DNA of 64,000 bases from contig CAIJOB010000018.1 of the NCBI GenBank assembly GCA_903822175.1, positions 43,903-107,902 of the forward strand. The letters are read 5' to 3'. This document shows positions 51,126-59,765 of the stretch, piece by piece. This DNA is from an uncultured Alphaproteobacteria bacterium. GTDB taxonomy: Bacteria > Pseudomonadota > Alphaproteobacteria > Caulobacterales > Caulobacteraceae. Under the pieces are notes generated by a model. That model worked only from the letters and a program-made list of their open reading frames with translations, was not told the origin of the DNA and ran no database searches. The position numbers and the translations under genes were made by a program. Each line of letters starts with the position of its first letter. Position 1 is the stretch's first letter.

Positions 51126-52249
51126 GCTTCGATCTTCAGGCTGCGGCGCTGGAGGCCGCCATCGCGCGGCACAAGGCCGGCGACCTGGCCGCCGCCGAGG
51201 CCGGCTACCGCGCCCTGATCGCCGCCTCGGAAAGCTGCCTGGCGCTTTGCAATCTCGGGCTGATCCTGAAAGAGCGCGGCGAGGCTGACGCCGCCGAGGC
51301 CCTGCTGGTCCGCGCCGTCGCCGCCGATCCGAAGAACGCCTTCGCCGCCTTCAACCTCGGGACCTACTACTGGCGCGACGGCCGCAGCGCCGAAGCCATA
51401 CCGCTGCTGGAGCTGGCTGGCCGGTCGCCGGAGCTGGGCGTCGGGCGCGGCAATCTGGGCGCCGCCTATCTATCACTCGGCCAGATGTCGAAGGGCTGGC
51501 CGCTCTACGATGAACGCGCCGAGCGGGTGAACTCGCCGGCGCGCGGCCTGCCCTTCCCTGAGTGGCGCGGCGAGCCGCTGGCGGGGAAGAGCCTGTTCGT
51601 CTGGCTGGAGCAAGGCTTCGGCGACCAGATCCTCGCCGCGCGGTTCGTCCGAGACCTCAAGGCCGAACGCATCACCCTCACCTGCGCGCCTGAGCTTGCG
51701 CGCCTGTTCGAGGGCCTGGACCCGCGCGTCACCGTCATGACCGGCCAGATCAGGGTCGAGCCGCATGACTACTGGACCATGGCGCTCTCCCTCGCCCGCT
51801 GGTTCGAGCACATCCCGACGGCGCCCTATCTGCGCGGCCGGGCCGCAAAGGCGACCGGCGGCGTCGGCATAGCCTGGCGCGCCAATCCCGACCCCGATCC
51901 CGGCCGGGGGCTGCCTGAGGCCTTGGCCCAGGACCTGCTGTCGCTTCCAGGCGCCGTCAGCCTCGCGCCCGAGGACAGCGGCGCGAAGGACTTCCAGGAC
52001 ACGGCCGACCTGATCGCCGGCCTGGACCGGGTGATCTCCGTCGACACCTCCGCAGCCCATGTGGCCGGCGCCATGGGCAAGCCGACGCAGGTGCTGCTGA
52101 AAGCCCAGAGCGCCGACTGGCGATGGCGCGAGGCGGCGCCCGGCGTCTGCGCCTGGTATCCCACCGCCCGCATCGCTCGGCAGCCGGCGCGCGGAGACTG
52201 GCAGGGCCTGGTCGATCACCTGCGCGCCGCGTGGCCCGAAGCGATCTAG
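51122..52249 (+). CDS. TPR repeat protein with glycosyltransferase family 9-like domain
   Basis: A 375-residue protein. The N-terminal 120 residues hold three tetratricopeptide repeats (AIARHKAGDLAAAEAGYRALI, AFNLGTYYWRDGRSAEAIPLLELA, GNLGAAYLSLGQMSKGWPLYDERAE). The C-terminal domain, with LFVWLEQGFGDQILAARF and RVISVDTSAAHVAGAMGKPTQVLL, matches the heptosyltransferase-like domain commonly fused to TPRs. It may glycosylate envelope or flagellar proteins; acceptor unknown. The ATG at 51122 overlaps the preceding stop. Confidence 0.82.
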   Translation: MSFDLQAAALEAAIARHKAGDLAAAEAGYRALIAASESCLALCNLGLILKERGEADAAEALLVRAVAADPKNAFAAFNLGTYYWRDGRSAEAIPLLELAGRSPELGVGRGNLGAAYLSLGQMSKGWPLYDERAERVNSPARGLPFPEWRGEPLAGKSLFVWLEQGFGDQILAARFVRDLKAERITLTCAPELARLFEGLDPRVTVMTGQIRVEPHDYWTMALSLARWFEHIPTAPYLRGRAAKATGGVGIAWRANPDPDPGRGLPEALAQDLLSLPGAVSLAPEDSGAKDFQDTADLIAGLDRVISVDTSAAHVAGAMGKPTQVLLKAQSADWRWREAAPGVCAWYPTARIARQPARGDWQGLVDHLRAAWPEAI

Positions 52250-52253
52250 TTCC

Positions 52254-52778
52254 TCACTTCGTCCACTGCGCCAGCCAGTCGGCCAGCGCCTGGGGCGTCA
52301 TGTTCCGGGCGTCCTCCAGGGCCGAGATGTGGCCGCCGTCGAGCAGCTTGTCGCTCACCGGATCGACCACCAGCAGGGCGGGCACCCCGCCGGCCAGGTG
52401 GTCGGTGATCCCGTAGTGGCCGGGGATCTGCAGGTTCTTGTCCATGCGGCCCACGTCCACCAGCACCACCTCGTAGTGCCGGTCCATGAAGGCCTTCAGC
52501 TCCGGCCGATCCATGGTCGCCGTCAGGATCCGGCAGTCGCCGCACCAGTTGCCACCCAGATCGACCAGCAAGAGCTTGTGCCGCGCCTTGGCCCGCGCCT
52601 TGGCCCGGGCGACCTGGGCGTTGGCGTTGGCCGCCTCGTCATAGGGATAGGGCAAGGGCGTCGCGAGCTCGGCGAAGCTGGCGATCGCCACCTTGGGCGC
52701 CGCGGCGGCCATGGCCGGACCGGCGGCGGGCGCGGCCAGCGCGAGCGCCAGGAGAACGGCGGCGGCGGTGCGGATCAT
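52254..52778 (-). CDS. periplasmic thioredoxin-family protein
   Basis: A 174-residue exported protein (signal peptide residues 1-25) with a thioredoxin fold: KLLLVDLGGNWCGDCRILTATMD (active-site CGDC about residues 78-81), VVLVDVGRMDKN and GGVPALLVVDP (cis-Pro). A C-G-D-C active site suggests a reductase or thiol-disulfide exchange role. A charged Ala/Lys/Arg segment (VARAKARAKARHK) precedes the domain. It is convergent with the TPR gene. Confidence 0.88.
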   Translation of the reverse strand: MIRTAAAVLLALALAAPAAGPAMAAAAPKVAIASFAELATPLPYPYDEAANANAQVARAKARAKARHKLLLVDLGGNWCGDCRILTATMDRPELKAFMDRHYEVVLVDVGRMDKNLQIPGHYGITDHLAGGVPALLVVDPVSDKLLDGGHISALEDARNMTPQALADWLAQWTK

Positions 52779-53105
52779 TCGGAAATCTCCTCAGGGGCAG
52801 AGACTTAAGGGGCCCCGGCGGCGACCTCAAGGCCATGCCGCAACGGCCCGACCGACCCCCGTCCTGGCTCGCCAGGCGGGGGAGCGGAATCCCGGTTCCT
52901 CGCCTGCAGGGCGACTTCAATTGTATGGGCCTCTTAGGGGGTCTAAGGAGGATGCGGATTAACTCTGACAACGGAGGCTGGCATGCGCAAATTCACTCCG
53001 CGACACGCCAGGGCCTTTGGACAGCAGACACAGTAGATCAGGCGTAGAGCGGTCACGCGGCGCTCTAAGGCCGCGACCCGCGTAAAGGGCATTCGGGGGA
53101 AAGCC
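52779..53105. other. 327-bp intergenic region with possible 17-codon frame
   Basis: No recognised gene. Two GGAGG-type sequences (near 52946 and 52973) occur, the second before an ATG at 52983 that opens a 17-residue frame ending at 53036 (MRKFTPRHARAFGQQTQ). It could be a leader peptide, but there is no independent support. The region separates the divergent thioredoxin and flavin-domain genes and so should contain both promoters. Confidence 0.3.
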
Positions 53106-53600
53106 ATGGGCAAGGGCGGGCACGGCGGGGACGCCACGCAACAACAGCTTTGGGATGCGATCGAGGGCCGGCGCGTCGGCATGCTCGAACTGACCCGCTC
53201 GGGCCTGCACGCCCAGCCGATGCTGGCGTTCGTTGAGCGCCGCAAAAACCGGCTGTGGTTCATCGCCCGCCGCGACACCGACCTGGTGCGCAGCGTCGGC
53301 GAGGGCGGCTGCAGCGCGTTTGTGTTCCAGGATGGCGACCTGATGGCCTCCATCGCCGGGGCCCTGCGGGTGGTCGAGGACCGCCGGCGCATGGGGCGTT
53401 ACTGGAACGCCGCGGTCACCGCCTGGCTGCCGGAAGGCCTGCACGATCCGAACCTGACCCTGCTGTGCATGGACTGCGTCGACGCCGAGGTCTGGATGTC
53501 CGGCGTCGGCCTGACCAAGTTCACCTGGGAGCTGGCCTGGCCGGGCGCTCATCCGCAGGGCCTGGACATCGGCGTCCCGCGTCACGCGACGCTGCATTAA
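53106..53600 (+). CDS. pyridoxamine 5'-phosphate oxidase-like FMN-binding family protein
   Basis: A 164-residue protein of the PNPOx-like split-barrel fold, general stress protein 26 group: RRVGMLELTRSGLHAQPMLAF, LWFIARRDTDLVRSVGEGGCSAFVFQ, ASIAGALRVVEDRRRMGRYWN and LTLLCMDCVDAEVWMS. Members bind FMN or F420-like cofactors and often act in oxidative or nitrosative stress, but activity is untested. The ATG at 53106 lies after GGGGGAAAGCC. Confidence 0.85.
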   Translation: MGKGGHGGDATQQQLWDAIEGRRVGMLELTRSGLHAQPMLAFVERRKNRLWFIARRDTDLVRSVGEGGCSAFVFQDGDLMASIAGALRVVEDRRRMGRYWNAAVTAWLPEGLHDPNLTLLCMDCVDAEVWMSGVGLTKFTWELAWPGAHPQGLDIGVPRHATLH

Positions 53601-53921
53601 AGTTCGGGCACTAGGTTTCAGAACCCCGCGCATCGCCGAACTTCTGGGCCCTCACCGGCTGGCGAAAGTGATTCGCCCTGATTTCCGTCGACTAGTGATG
53701 GCGCCCGACGATTTCGAGAGCCACAGATGGCTTTAGATATTGATCGGTCGACTATCCGACATTCCCGACCCCGCGGAAATCGCCAGAGAAACACTGCATT
53801 TGCGCAGTCTTTTCCACGGATACTCATTTCTCTTGTCGGCAGTGTCGAGTACTCGACAGTTTTTGGCCGATTGCGTCGATAGCTTGAAACCGAACCCGTA
53901 CGGCGACGTTTCGATTCCCCG
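53601..53921. other. 321-bp intergenic region upstream of the Crp/Fnr gene
   Basis: No coding frame with protein-like character. The region holds a 16-bp palindrome at 53843-53858 and several TCGAC-rich segments (near 53676, 53747 and 53830-53860), and is lower in GC than its flanks. It is the likely promoter and control region of the regulator that starts at 53922. Confidence 0.5.
53843..53858. promoter_or_regulatory. 16-bp perfect palindrome upstream of the Crp/Fnr regulator
   Basis: TGTCGAGTACTCGACA is an exact palindrome about 64 bp before the regulator ATG. Its half-site TGTCGA differs from the classical Crp (TGTGA) and Fnr (TTGAT) half-sites. It may be this regulator's own operator or that of another factor. 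Confidence 0.45.
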
Positions 53922-54632
53922 ATGCAAAGGCTGCTTACCAAGGTGCACAATAGACTGCTCGCCGGCTTGCCGAGTGAAGATCAGGGACTGATCGTGCCAC
54001 ATCTTGCTCAGGTCGACCTGGAACGGGGCCGTCTGCTCTACGATCCAGGCGATCGGATCGACACCGTCTATTTCCCGCACGACGGGGTCATCTCGCTGAT
54101 GACCTTGATGGAGAATGGCGCGGCGATCGAAAGCGCCACGATCGGCTGCGAGGGCGCGCTGGGCCTGATGGCCGCGGTGGCGCCCCGCCAGTCGCTGTCC
54201 CGCGCCATCGTCCAGACGCCGACCCGCGCGGCGCGGATGAGCGCCGCCGCCCTGCACGAGGCCTGGGAAAAGAGCCCGCGCATCCGCGACCTGGTCGACC
54301 GCCACACCGAGGCGCTCTACGGCCACGCCATCCAGTCGGTGGCCTGCAACGCACTGCATTCGGTGGAGGCGCGGTTCTGCCGCTGGCTGCTCACCTGCCA
54401 CGACCGGATTTCCAACGACACCGTGGCGCTGACCCAGGAGTTCCTCGCCGACATGCTCGGCGTGCAGCGCACGACGGTGACCGCGGTCGCCCGCTCGCTG
54501 CAGGACAAGGGCGCCATCCGCTATCGCCGCGGCGTTGTCGACATCATCGACCGCAGCGTCCTCGAGCAGCTCGCCTGCGAGTGCTACGGCGTCATCCGCC
54601 ACACCTACGAGCGGCTCCTCCCCGAAGGCTAG
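53922..54632 (+). CDS. Crp/Fnr family transcriptional regulator
   Basis: A 236-residue regulator with a cyclic-nucleotide-binding-like N-terminal barrel (VDLERGRLLYDPGDRIDTVYFPHDGVISLM, IGCEGALGLMAAV) and a C-terminal winged helix (LTQEFLADMLGVQRTTVTAVARSLQDKGAIRYRRGVVDI). The Arg/Glu pair for cAMP binding is not evident. No N-terminal Cys cluster is present, so it is not an FNR-type oxygen sensor. The type with YFPHDGVIS is common in alphaproteobacteria. Confidence 0.88.
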   Translation: MQRLLTKVHNRLLAGLPSEDQGLIVPHLAQVDLERGRLLYDPGDRIDTVYFPHDGVISLMTLMENGAAIESATIGCEGALGLMAAVAPRQSLSRAIVQTPTRAARMSAAALHEAWEKSPRIRDLVDRHTEALYGHAIQSVACNALHSVEARFCRWLLTCHDRISNDTVALTQEFLADMLGVQRTTVTAVARSLQDKGAIRYRRGVVDIIDRSVLEQLACECYGVIRHTYERLLPEG

Positions 54633-54766
54633 ATCGTCCGCCCCCGCACGTGTTGCTGCACCGAAACCGGATGCGGCTTGCCCTGGCGGAAATTTCCCCG
54701 TTTCCTGGCGCGCAACGCAGGTTTGCACCTGCCATCCCCGCACTTTGCGCATCAGAGAGACGCTTA

Positions 54767-56902
54767 ATGACCGCCGCACGCCGAAACATCCTGCTGACCG
54801 CCGCCGCCCTGGCCGCGCTCAGCGCCGGCGCGGCGCTCTCCGCGCCCGATACGCACAAGCCGGTCGGCCCCAAGTCGGCCGCCCACCGCGTCACGACCCA
54901 GCGCGCGGCGGCCGAGGCGCCGGTCGCCGCCGCCGACCTGGCCTCGCCGAAGTACGGGACCTGGGGCTTCGATGTCTCGGGCATGGACACCTCGGTGAAG
55001 CCCGGCGACGACTTCTTCAACTACGCCAACGGCAAGTGGGCGGCGCGCACCGAGATACCGTCCGACCGGGTCCGCTTCGGCAACTTCGACAAGCTCTCGG
55101 TGCTGTCGGAGAACCGCGTCCACGCCATCGACATCGACGCCGCGGCCGGCAAGCTGAAGGACAAGGACGGGGCCAAGATCGGCGCCGCCTATGCCTCGTT
55201 CATGAACGAGGCCCTGGCCGACAAGCTGGGCGCCAAGCCGATCGCACCGGAGCTGGCGCAGATCCGCGCGGTCAAGACCAAGGACCAGTTCACCGCGCTC
55301 ATGGGCAAGGGCAACCACGCGGGCTTCACCACCACCTTCCCGGTGGGCGTGACCATCGACGCCAAGGCGCCGACCAAATACGCCGTGCTGGCGGCGACCG
55401 GGGGCCTGGGCCTGCCGGACCGCGACTACTACCTGCAGCCGTCCTTCGCCGAGAAGAAGGCCAAGTACCTGGCCTATGTGCAGCAGATCCTGACGCTGGC
55501 CGGCTGGGCCAAGCCCGCCGAAAACGCCAAGGCGATCGTCGACTTCGAAACCCAGCTCGCCCAGGTGCAGTGGACGCGCATCGAGCGCCGCGACCGCGAC
55601 AAAACCTACAACCCGATGAACCCGGTGGAGCTGAACGCGCTGACGCCTGGCTTCGACTGGAACCACTACCTGACCGCCACCGGCCTGCCGGGCGTCAGCC
55701 GGGTGATCGTCACCACCAACACCGCCTTCCCCAAGGTCGCCAAGATCTACGCCGACACGCCTCTCGACACGCTGAAGGCCTGGCAGGCCTTCCACGTCGC
55801 CGACGGCGCCGCGCCCTATCTGTCCAAGCCCTTCGTCGACGCCAGCTTCGGCTTCCGCTCCAAGGAGCTCTCCGGCCAGCCTGAGCAGCGGCCGCGCTGG
55901 AAGCGCGCCGTCGCCTTCACCGACGGCCTGGTCGGCGAGTCCGTGGGCCGGGTCTATGTGGCCCGCTACTTCCCGCCGGAATCCAAGGCCAAGATGGACG
56001 CCCTGGTGAAGGACATCCAGACCGCGCTCAAGGCCCGCATCGAGAAGCTCGACTGGATGAGCGATCCGACCAAGACCAAGGCGTTGGAGAAGCTCGCCCA
56101 GTTCACCGTCAAGATCGGCTACACCACCGAGTGGCGCGACTATGCCAAGCTGACGATCAAGGCCGACGACCTCTACGGCAACATCAGCCGCGCCCAGACC
56201 TTCGAGTGGAACCGCCAGGTGGCGCGTCTGCACAAGCCGGTGGACAAGACCGAGTGGGGCATGACCCCGCAGACGGTCAACGCCTACTACAACCCCTCCA
56301 ACAACGAGATCGTCTTCCCGGCCGCCATCCTGGCCCCGCCGTTCTTCGATCCCGACGCCGACCCGGCGATCAACTACGGCGGCATCGGCGGCGTGATCGG
56401 CCACGAGACCAGCCACGGCTTCGACGACCAGGGCCGCAAGTCCGACGGCAAGGGCGTGCTGACCGACTGGTGGACGGCGGAAGACACCGCCAAGTTCGAC
56501 GTCCAGCGCGACAAGCTGGGCGCCCAGTACTCGGCCTTCGAGCCCTTCCCCGGCGCCCACGTCCAGGGCGGCCTGACCATGGGCGAGAACATCGGCGACA
56601 TGGGCGGGCTGAGCCTCGCGCTGGACGCCTATCACACCTATCTGCACGGCCGCCCGGCGCCGGTGATCGACGGCCTGACCGGCGATCAGCGCGTATTCCT
56701 GGGCTGGGCGCAGGTGTGGCGCGAGAAGATCCGCGAGGACGCGCTGCGCCAGCGGCTGGTCTCCGACCCGCACTCGCCGGCCGTCTATCGGGTGAACGGC
56801 ACCATCCGCAACATCGCCGGCTGGTACGACGCCTTCGGCGTCAAGCCCGGCGACAAGCTCTACGTCGCCCCCGCCGACCGGGTGCATATCTGGGTGAAGT
56901 GA
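54767..56902 (+). CDS. M13 family zinc metallopeptidase (neprilysin/PepO-like)
   Basis: A 711-residue endopeptidase with a signal peptide (residues 1-26). The C-terminal catalytic domain has NAYYNPSNNEIVFPAAIL, the zinc motif VIGHETSHGFDDQG (H-E-x-x-H) and GENIGDMGGLSLAL (third ligand Glu and Asp). The end, YRVNGTIRNIAGWYDAFGV then VHIWVK, is typical of the family. It is periplasmic and should cleave small peptides. The ATG at 54767 is chosen; the frame extends upstream into the regulator's antisense-like shadow. Length is close to the family norm. Confidence 0.92.
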   Translation: MTAARRNILLTAAALAALSAGAALSAPDTHKPVGPKSAAHRVTTQRAAAEAPVAAADLASPKYGTWGFDVSGMDTSVKPGDDFFNYANGKWAARTEIPSDRVRFGNFDKLSVLSENRVHAIDIDAAAGKLKDKDGAKIGAAYASFMNEALADKLGAKPIAPELAQIRAVKTKDQFTALMGKGNHAGFTTTFPVGVTIDAKAPTKYAVLAATGGLGLPDRDYYLQPSFAEKKAKYLAYVQQILTLAGWAKPAENAKAIVDFETQLAQVQWTRIERRDRDKTYNPMNPVELNALTPGFDWNHYLTATGLPGVSRVIVTTNTAFPKVAKIYADTPLDTLKAWQAFHVADGAAPYLSKPFVDASFGFRSKELSGQPEQRPRWKRAVAFTDGLVGESVGRVYVARYFPPESKAKMDALVKDIQTALKARIEKLDWMSDPTKTKALEKLAQFTVKIGYTTEWRDYAKLTIKADDLYGNISRAQTFEWNRQVARLHKPVDKTEWGMTPQTVNAYYNPSNNEIVFPAAILAPPFFDPDADPAINYGGIGGVIGHETSHGFDDQGRKSDGKGVLTDWWTAEDTAKFDVQRDKLGAQYSAFEPFPGAHVQGGLTMGENIGDMGGLSLALDAYHTYLHGRPAPVIDGLTGDQRVFLGWAQVWREKIREDALRQRLVSDPHSPAVYRVNGTIRNIAGWYDAFGVKPGDKLYVAPADRVHIWVK

Positions 56903-56911
56903 GCGGAAGCC

Positions 56912-57056
56912 GTCTCCCCTCCCCGTTCCGGGGAGGGACAGATCGCAAAGCGATCAGGGTAGGGAAGTGTGGGCCGGAGTGCCGAGTCCGCGCTTGAACG
57001 CGACTTCCCCACCCGTCTCACTATCGCTCGCCACCCTCCCCAAAGGGGAGGGGAAA
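56912..57056. repeat. palindromic intergenic repeat, family B copy 2
   Basis: Outer arms TCCCCTCCCCGTTCCGGGGA and the complementary CCCTCCCCAAAGGGGAGGGG bracket a 145-bp element. Inner hairpin GATCGCAAAGCGATC and AGGGTAGGGAAGTG/CTTCCCCACCC arms match the layout of the copies at 46070 and 63222. It lies between convergent genes. Confidence 0.75.
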
Positions 57057-57062
57057 CGCGGC

Positions 57063-57326
57063 CTAGATCCCTTCGGCGTAGCCGAGGAAGCCCTGGCTGA
57101 CGTCGGCCTGCGCGACCGGCACGCGCCGGCGGTGGGTGACCATCCGCTCGTGCAACAGCTTGATGCGGCGGCTGCCACTGGTTTCGCAGGCGAAGGGCAG
57201 GATGGCGTGGATCAGGCAGGCCACGGCGCCCACGAGCATCGTGAAGCCGAACCAGGAGGCCACCTGCATGTGCTCGAAGTAGCTCTCGCCGACCGCGGCG
57301 GGGTGATCTGTGAACGCGCGAAACAT
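57063..57326 (-). CDS. DUF6356 family small membrane protein
   Basis: An 87-residue protein with one or two hydrophobic segments (WFGFTMLVGAVACLIHAILPFACETSG) after a conserved start FRAFTDHPAAVGESYFEHM and followed by a basic tail (RRIKLLHERMVTHRRR). The FTDHPxxVGExYxEH start is the mark of the DUF6356 family. The ATG at 57326 is preferred to the longer frame from 57437. Function unknown. Confidence 0.8.
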   Translation of the reverse strand: MFRAFTDHPAAVGESYFEHMQVASWFGFTMLVGAVACLIHAILPFACETSGSRRIKLLHERMVTHRRRVPVAQADVSQGFLGYAEGI

Positions 57327-57519
57327 GCTGGCGACCCCGTTGGCTTGAGCTTGCGAACATGATGAGCCGATGCGGGAGAAAATCATTGTCGCGTTGGAGT
57401 CAGAAACGCGGCGCCGCGACAATGATGTTCCCCTCATCCGCCCGTCTGGAGAACCTAATTCTCCAATCGGCGACTGTTAACCAGGTCCTAATCCGCGATT
57501 CAGCCTGAGTGAGAACGCC

Positions 57520-58590
57520 TCACCGCGCGGCCTCCACCGCCACGGCTCTGGGACTCGCAGGATCGGACCCCGGCGCGCGGGGCTTCAGCCCGATCCGCTG
57601 ATGGCCCGGATCGTACAGCACCGACCAGGCGAAATAGGGCGCGATGCCGGCATAGATCACCGGGCCGTAGACGCGGGTCTCGCGCCGCCAGGTCAGGCGC
57701 GTGCCAAGGTCGCGCACGCCGGTCACCAGGGTCTCGCGCGCGGTCACGCCGCCCACGGTGTCGAACAGCTCCAACGCCGCGGGCGAGCCGTCCGGCCAGG
57801 GCTCGCCGGCCCCTCGCGCATTGACCACCGAGAGCCACGGCGCGCCGGTGTCCATCAGCACCGGGCCGCAGACCCGCGCATGCGTCGCCGAATTGACCAG
57901 GCAGCCGGGCACCGCGTCGTGCAGCCCGCCGCCCGGCTCGTGGGCGTAGGGCGCGGACAAGGGCGCGATGGCGTAGCCCGCGGCCTCCGCGTCGGTGGGA
58001 TTGAGGATCAGCCGTCCATCGCCCTCGCCGGGCCTGGGAAGCTCGACGATCCAGCGTTTCGCGCCCAGGAACCGCAGCGGATTGCCGACCTGGCCCTGCG
58101 CCATGTCGATGCCCAGGATCGCCCGGAAGCCCTCGCCCGGCAGGCCGTCGCTGGCGATGCCGTACTTGTCCAGCGTGGTGCGCGACGCCGGGCAGTGCGG
58201 CAGGGAATCGAAGCAGCCGATGGTGCGGATCAGATGCACCGCCCCGGTCCCGCTCGCGCCGCCGATGGTCACCCTCGCCTGCCCGACCACGCCGACGTAG
58301 CGCGACCCGGAGGCGTAGCCATAAATCTCCTCCGCCTTGGTCGCCACCGCGTCGCCCGCGGCCAGCGCGCCCGGCAGGATGCGCAGGCCCGTCGAGCCGG
58401 TGTCGAGACTGACCAGCATCGTGGTCGCGCCCACCGTCACCGGCACGGCGTAGCGCAGGGCCCCGTTGCTGAGCCTGAGCTGGCGGATCGGCGCCTCGCT
58501 GCGGACCGGCGCCTGCGCGCGGGCCGGCGCCTGCGCGCGGGCCGGCGTGGCGGCGAGCACGGTGATGATCAGGGCAAGCGCACGGAGCAT
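57520..58590 (-). CDS. exported pepsin-like aspartic protease-family protein with two DTG motifs
   Basis: About 356 residues with a signal peptide (residues 1-19) and an Ala/Pro/Gln repeat (ARAQAPARAQAPVR) before the domain. Two D-T-G motifs occur: SLDTGSTGLRILP near residue 58 and VLMDTGAPWLSVV near residue 243, the spacing of a two-lobed pepsin-like aspartic protease rather than a single-lobe retropepsin. Bacterial pepsin-fold enzymes are known but uncommon. The second motif's following residues (APW) differ from the usual T/S, so activity is uncertain. The ATG at 58590 is chosen over GTG 58608. Confidence 0.72.
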   Translation of the reverse strand: MLRALALIITVLAATPARAQAPARAQAPVRSEAPIRQLRLSNGALRYAVPVTVGATTMLVSLDTGSTGLRILPGALAAGDAVATKAEEIYGYASGSRYVGVVGQARVTIGGASGTGAVHLIRTIGCFDSLPHCPASRTTLDKYGIASDGLPGEGFRAILGIDMAQGQVGNPLRFLGAKRWIVELPRPGEGDGRLILNPTDAEAAGYAIAPLSAPYAHEPGGGLHDAVPGCLVNSATHARVCGPVLMDTGAPWLSVVNARGAGEPWPDGSPAALELFDTVGGVTARETLVTGVRDLGTRLTWRRETRVYGPVIYAGIAPYFAWSVLYDPGHQRIGLKPRAPGSDPASPRAVAVEAAR

Positions 58591-58665
58591 GGCGGCCTTA
58601 TCTGACACTGGCCACGCCGCGCGGAGAAGGCGAAAAGGCGCTCAGTGATTTGAGGGGATGGACGC

Positions 58666-59592
58666 GTGAAGCCGCTGCACCTGGTGACGCCCTACTGGCC
58701 ACATCGCGGCCTGCCCACGACCGGCCGCGAGACCTGGGTGAAGATGGACGCCCATCAGCCCACCGGCTCCTTCAAGATCCGCGGCATCGGCCTGCTCTGC
58801 CAAAGGCTGCAGGCGGAGGGCGCTGAGCGGTTCGTCTGCTCCTCCGGCGGCAACGCCGGTCTGGCGGCGGCCTATGCGGCCCGCGCCATTGGCGCGCCGA
58901 TGACGGTCATCCTGCCCTCCACCACGCCCGGCTTCATGCGCGAACGGATCGAGGCGCTGGGCGCGCAGGTGCTGATCGAGGGCGACGTCTGGGACGCCGC
59001 CGACGCGCTCGCCCAGGCCATCGCCGCCCGTGGCGAGGCCGCCTACGTCTCGCCCTTCAACCACCCCTACCTCTGGGAGGGCCACGCGAGCCTGGTGGAC
59101 GAGATCGCCCAGGCCGGCCCGGCTCCCGACGCCATCGTGGTCGCGGTCGGCGGCGGCGGGCTGATGTGCGGCATCGCCCAAGGCCTTGAGCGCAACGGGC
59201 TGAAGGACACCGCCATCATCGCGGTGGAAACCGCCGGCGCCGCCTCCCTGGCCCGGTCCATCGAGGCCGGCGAGCCCATCACCCTCCCCCGCATCGACAC
59301 CATCGCCTCCAGCCTCGCCGCCCGCCGCGTCGCCGACGCCGCCTTCGCCTGGACGCAAAGGCGCACCGTCGTCCCGGCGGTGGTCTCCGACGCCGACGCC
59401 GTCCGCGCCTGCCTGCGCTTCGTCGACGACCATCAGACCCTGGTGGAACCGGCCTGCGGCGCGGCGCTGAGCCTCGCCTACGACGACCATCCAGCCCTCA
59501 AACCCTACGCCCGCGTCGCCGTGGTCGCCTGCGGCGGCGTGGTGACCAGCCTGGAAAAGCTCGCCGGCTGGAAAGCGCAGTTCGGGGTTTAG
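58666..59592 (+). CDS. PLP-dependent serine/threonine dehydratase-like enzyme
   Basis: A 308-residue fold-type II PLP enzyme: the Schiff-base lysine lies in PTGSFKIRGIG (about residue 37), the substrate loop is CSSGGNAGLAAA, the phosphate-binding loop is VAVGGGGLMCGIA, and the C-terminal VVACGGVVTS closes the site. The pattern suits L-serine/L-threonine ammonia-lyases or serine racemase-like enzymes of the animal SDH type. No regulatory ACT domain is present, so it is likely catabolic. It is divergent from the pepsin-like gene. Confidence 0.87.
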   Translation: MKPLHLVTPYWPHRGLPTTGRETWVKMDAHQPTGSFKIRGIGLLCQRLQAEGAERFVCSSGGNAGLAAAYAARAIGAPMTVILPSTTPGFMRERIEALGAQVLIEGDVWDAADALAQAIAARGEAAYVSPFNHPYLWEGHASLVDEIAQAGPAPDAIVVAVGGGGLMCGIAQGLERNGLKDTAIIAVETAGAASLARSIEAGEPITLPRIDTIASSLAARRVADAAFAWTQRRTVVPAVVSDADAVRACLRFVDDHQTLVEPACGAALSLAYDDHPALKPYARVAVVACGGVVTSLEKLAGWKAQFGV

Positions 59593-59626
59593 GCGAGGGA
59601 GGACGGGCCCGCCACCACCCTCTTGC

Positions 59627-59751
59627 TCGTCATCGCCCGGCTTGTCCGGGCCACCCATGATCTCGACGCCCTCAAGGTAGAACGCGGCGGCGGCGTGCGA
59701 ACCCTGCACCACGGAGTTCATAGGTTCCCCGGACAAGCCGGGGAATGACGA
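59627..59751. repeat. palindromic intergenic repeat, family A copy 2
   Basis: The same order as the copy at 40482: TCGTCATCGCCCGGCTTGTC with CCGGG and CCCATGATC, then GGAGTTCATAGGTTCCC and GGACAAGCCGGGGAATGACGA. Length 125 bp, as in copy 1. Lies between the convergent dehydratase and DUF1579-like genes. Confidence 0.8.
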
Positions 59752-59765
59752 TCAAAAAAGAGAAT

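Noticed and set aside
52983..53036. 17-codon frame MRKFTPRHARAFGQQTQ
   Set aside because: A GGAGG precedes it but there is no support from conservation, composition or context; kept only as a note in the intergenic entry.
54764..56887. 707-residue minus-strand open frame opposite the M13 peptidase
   Set aside because: Antisense shadow of a clear metallopeptidase with HETSH; the frame has no ribosome-binding site or domain.
58490..58560. Ala/Pro/Gln/Arg repeat as possible CRISPR or tandem DNA repeat
   Set aside because: It is a short in-frame low-complexity stretch in the pepsin-like protein, with no spacer structure.
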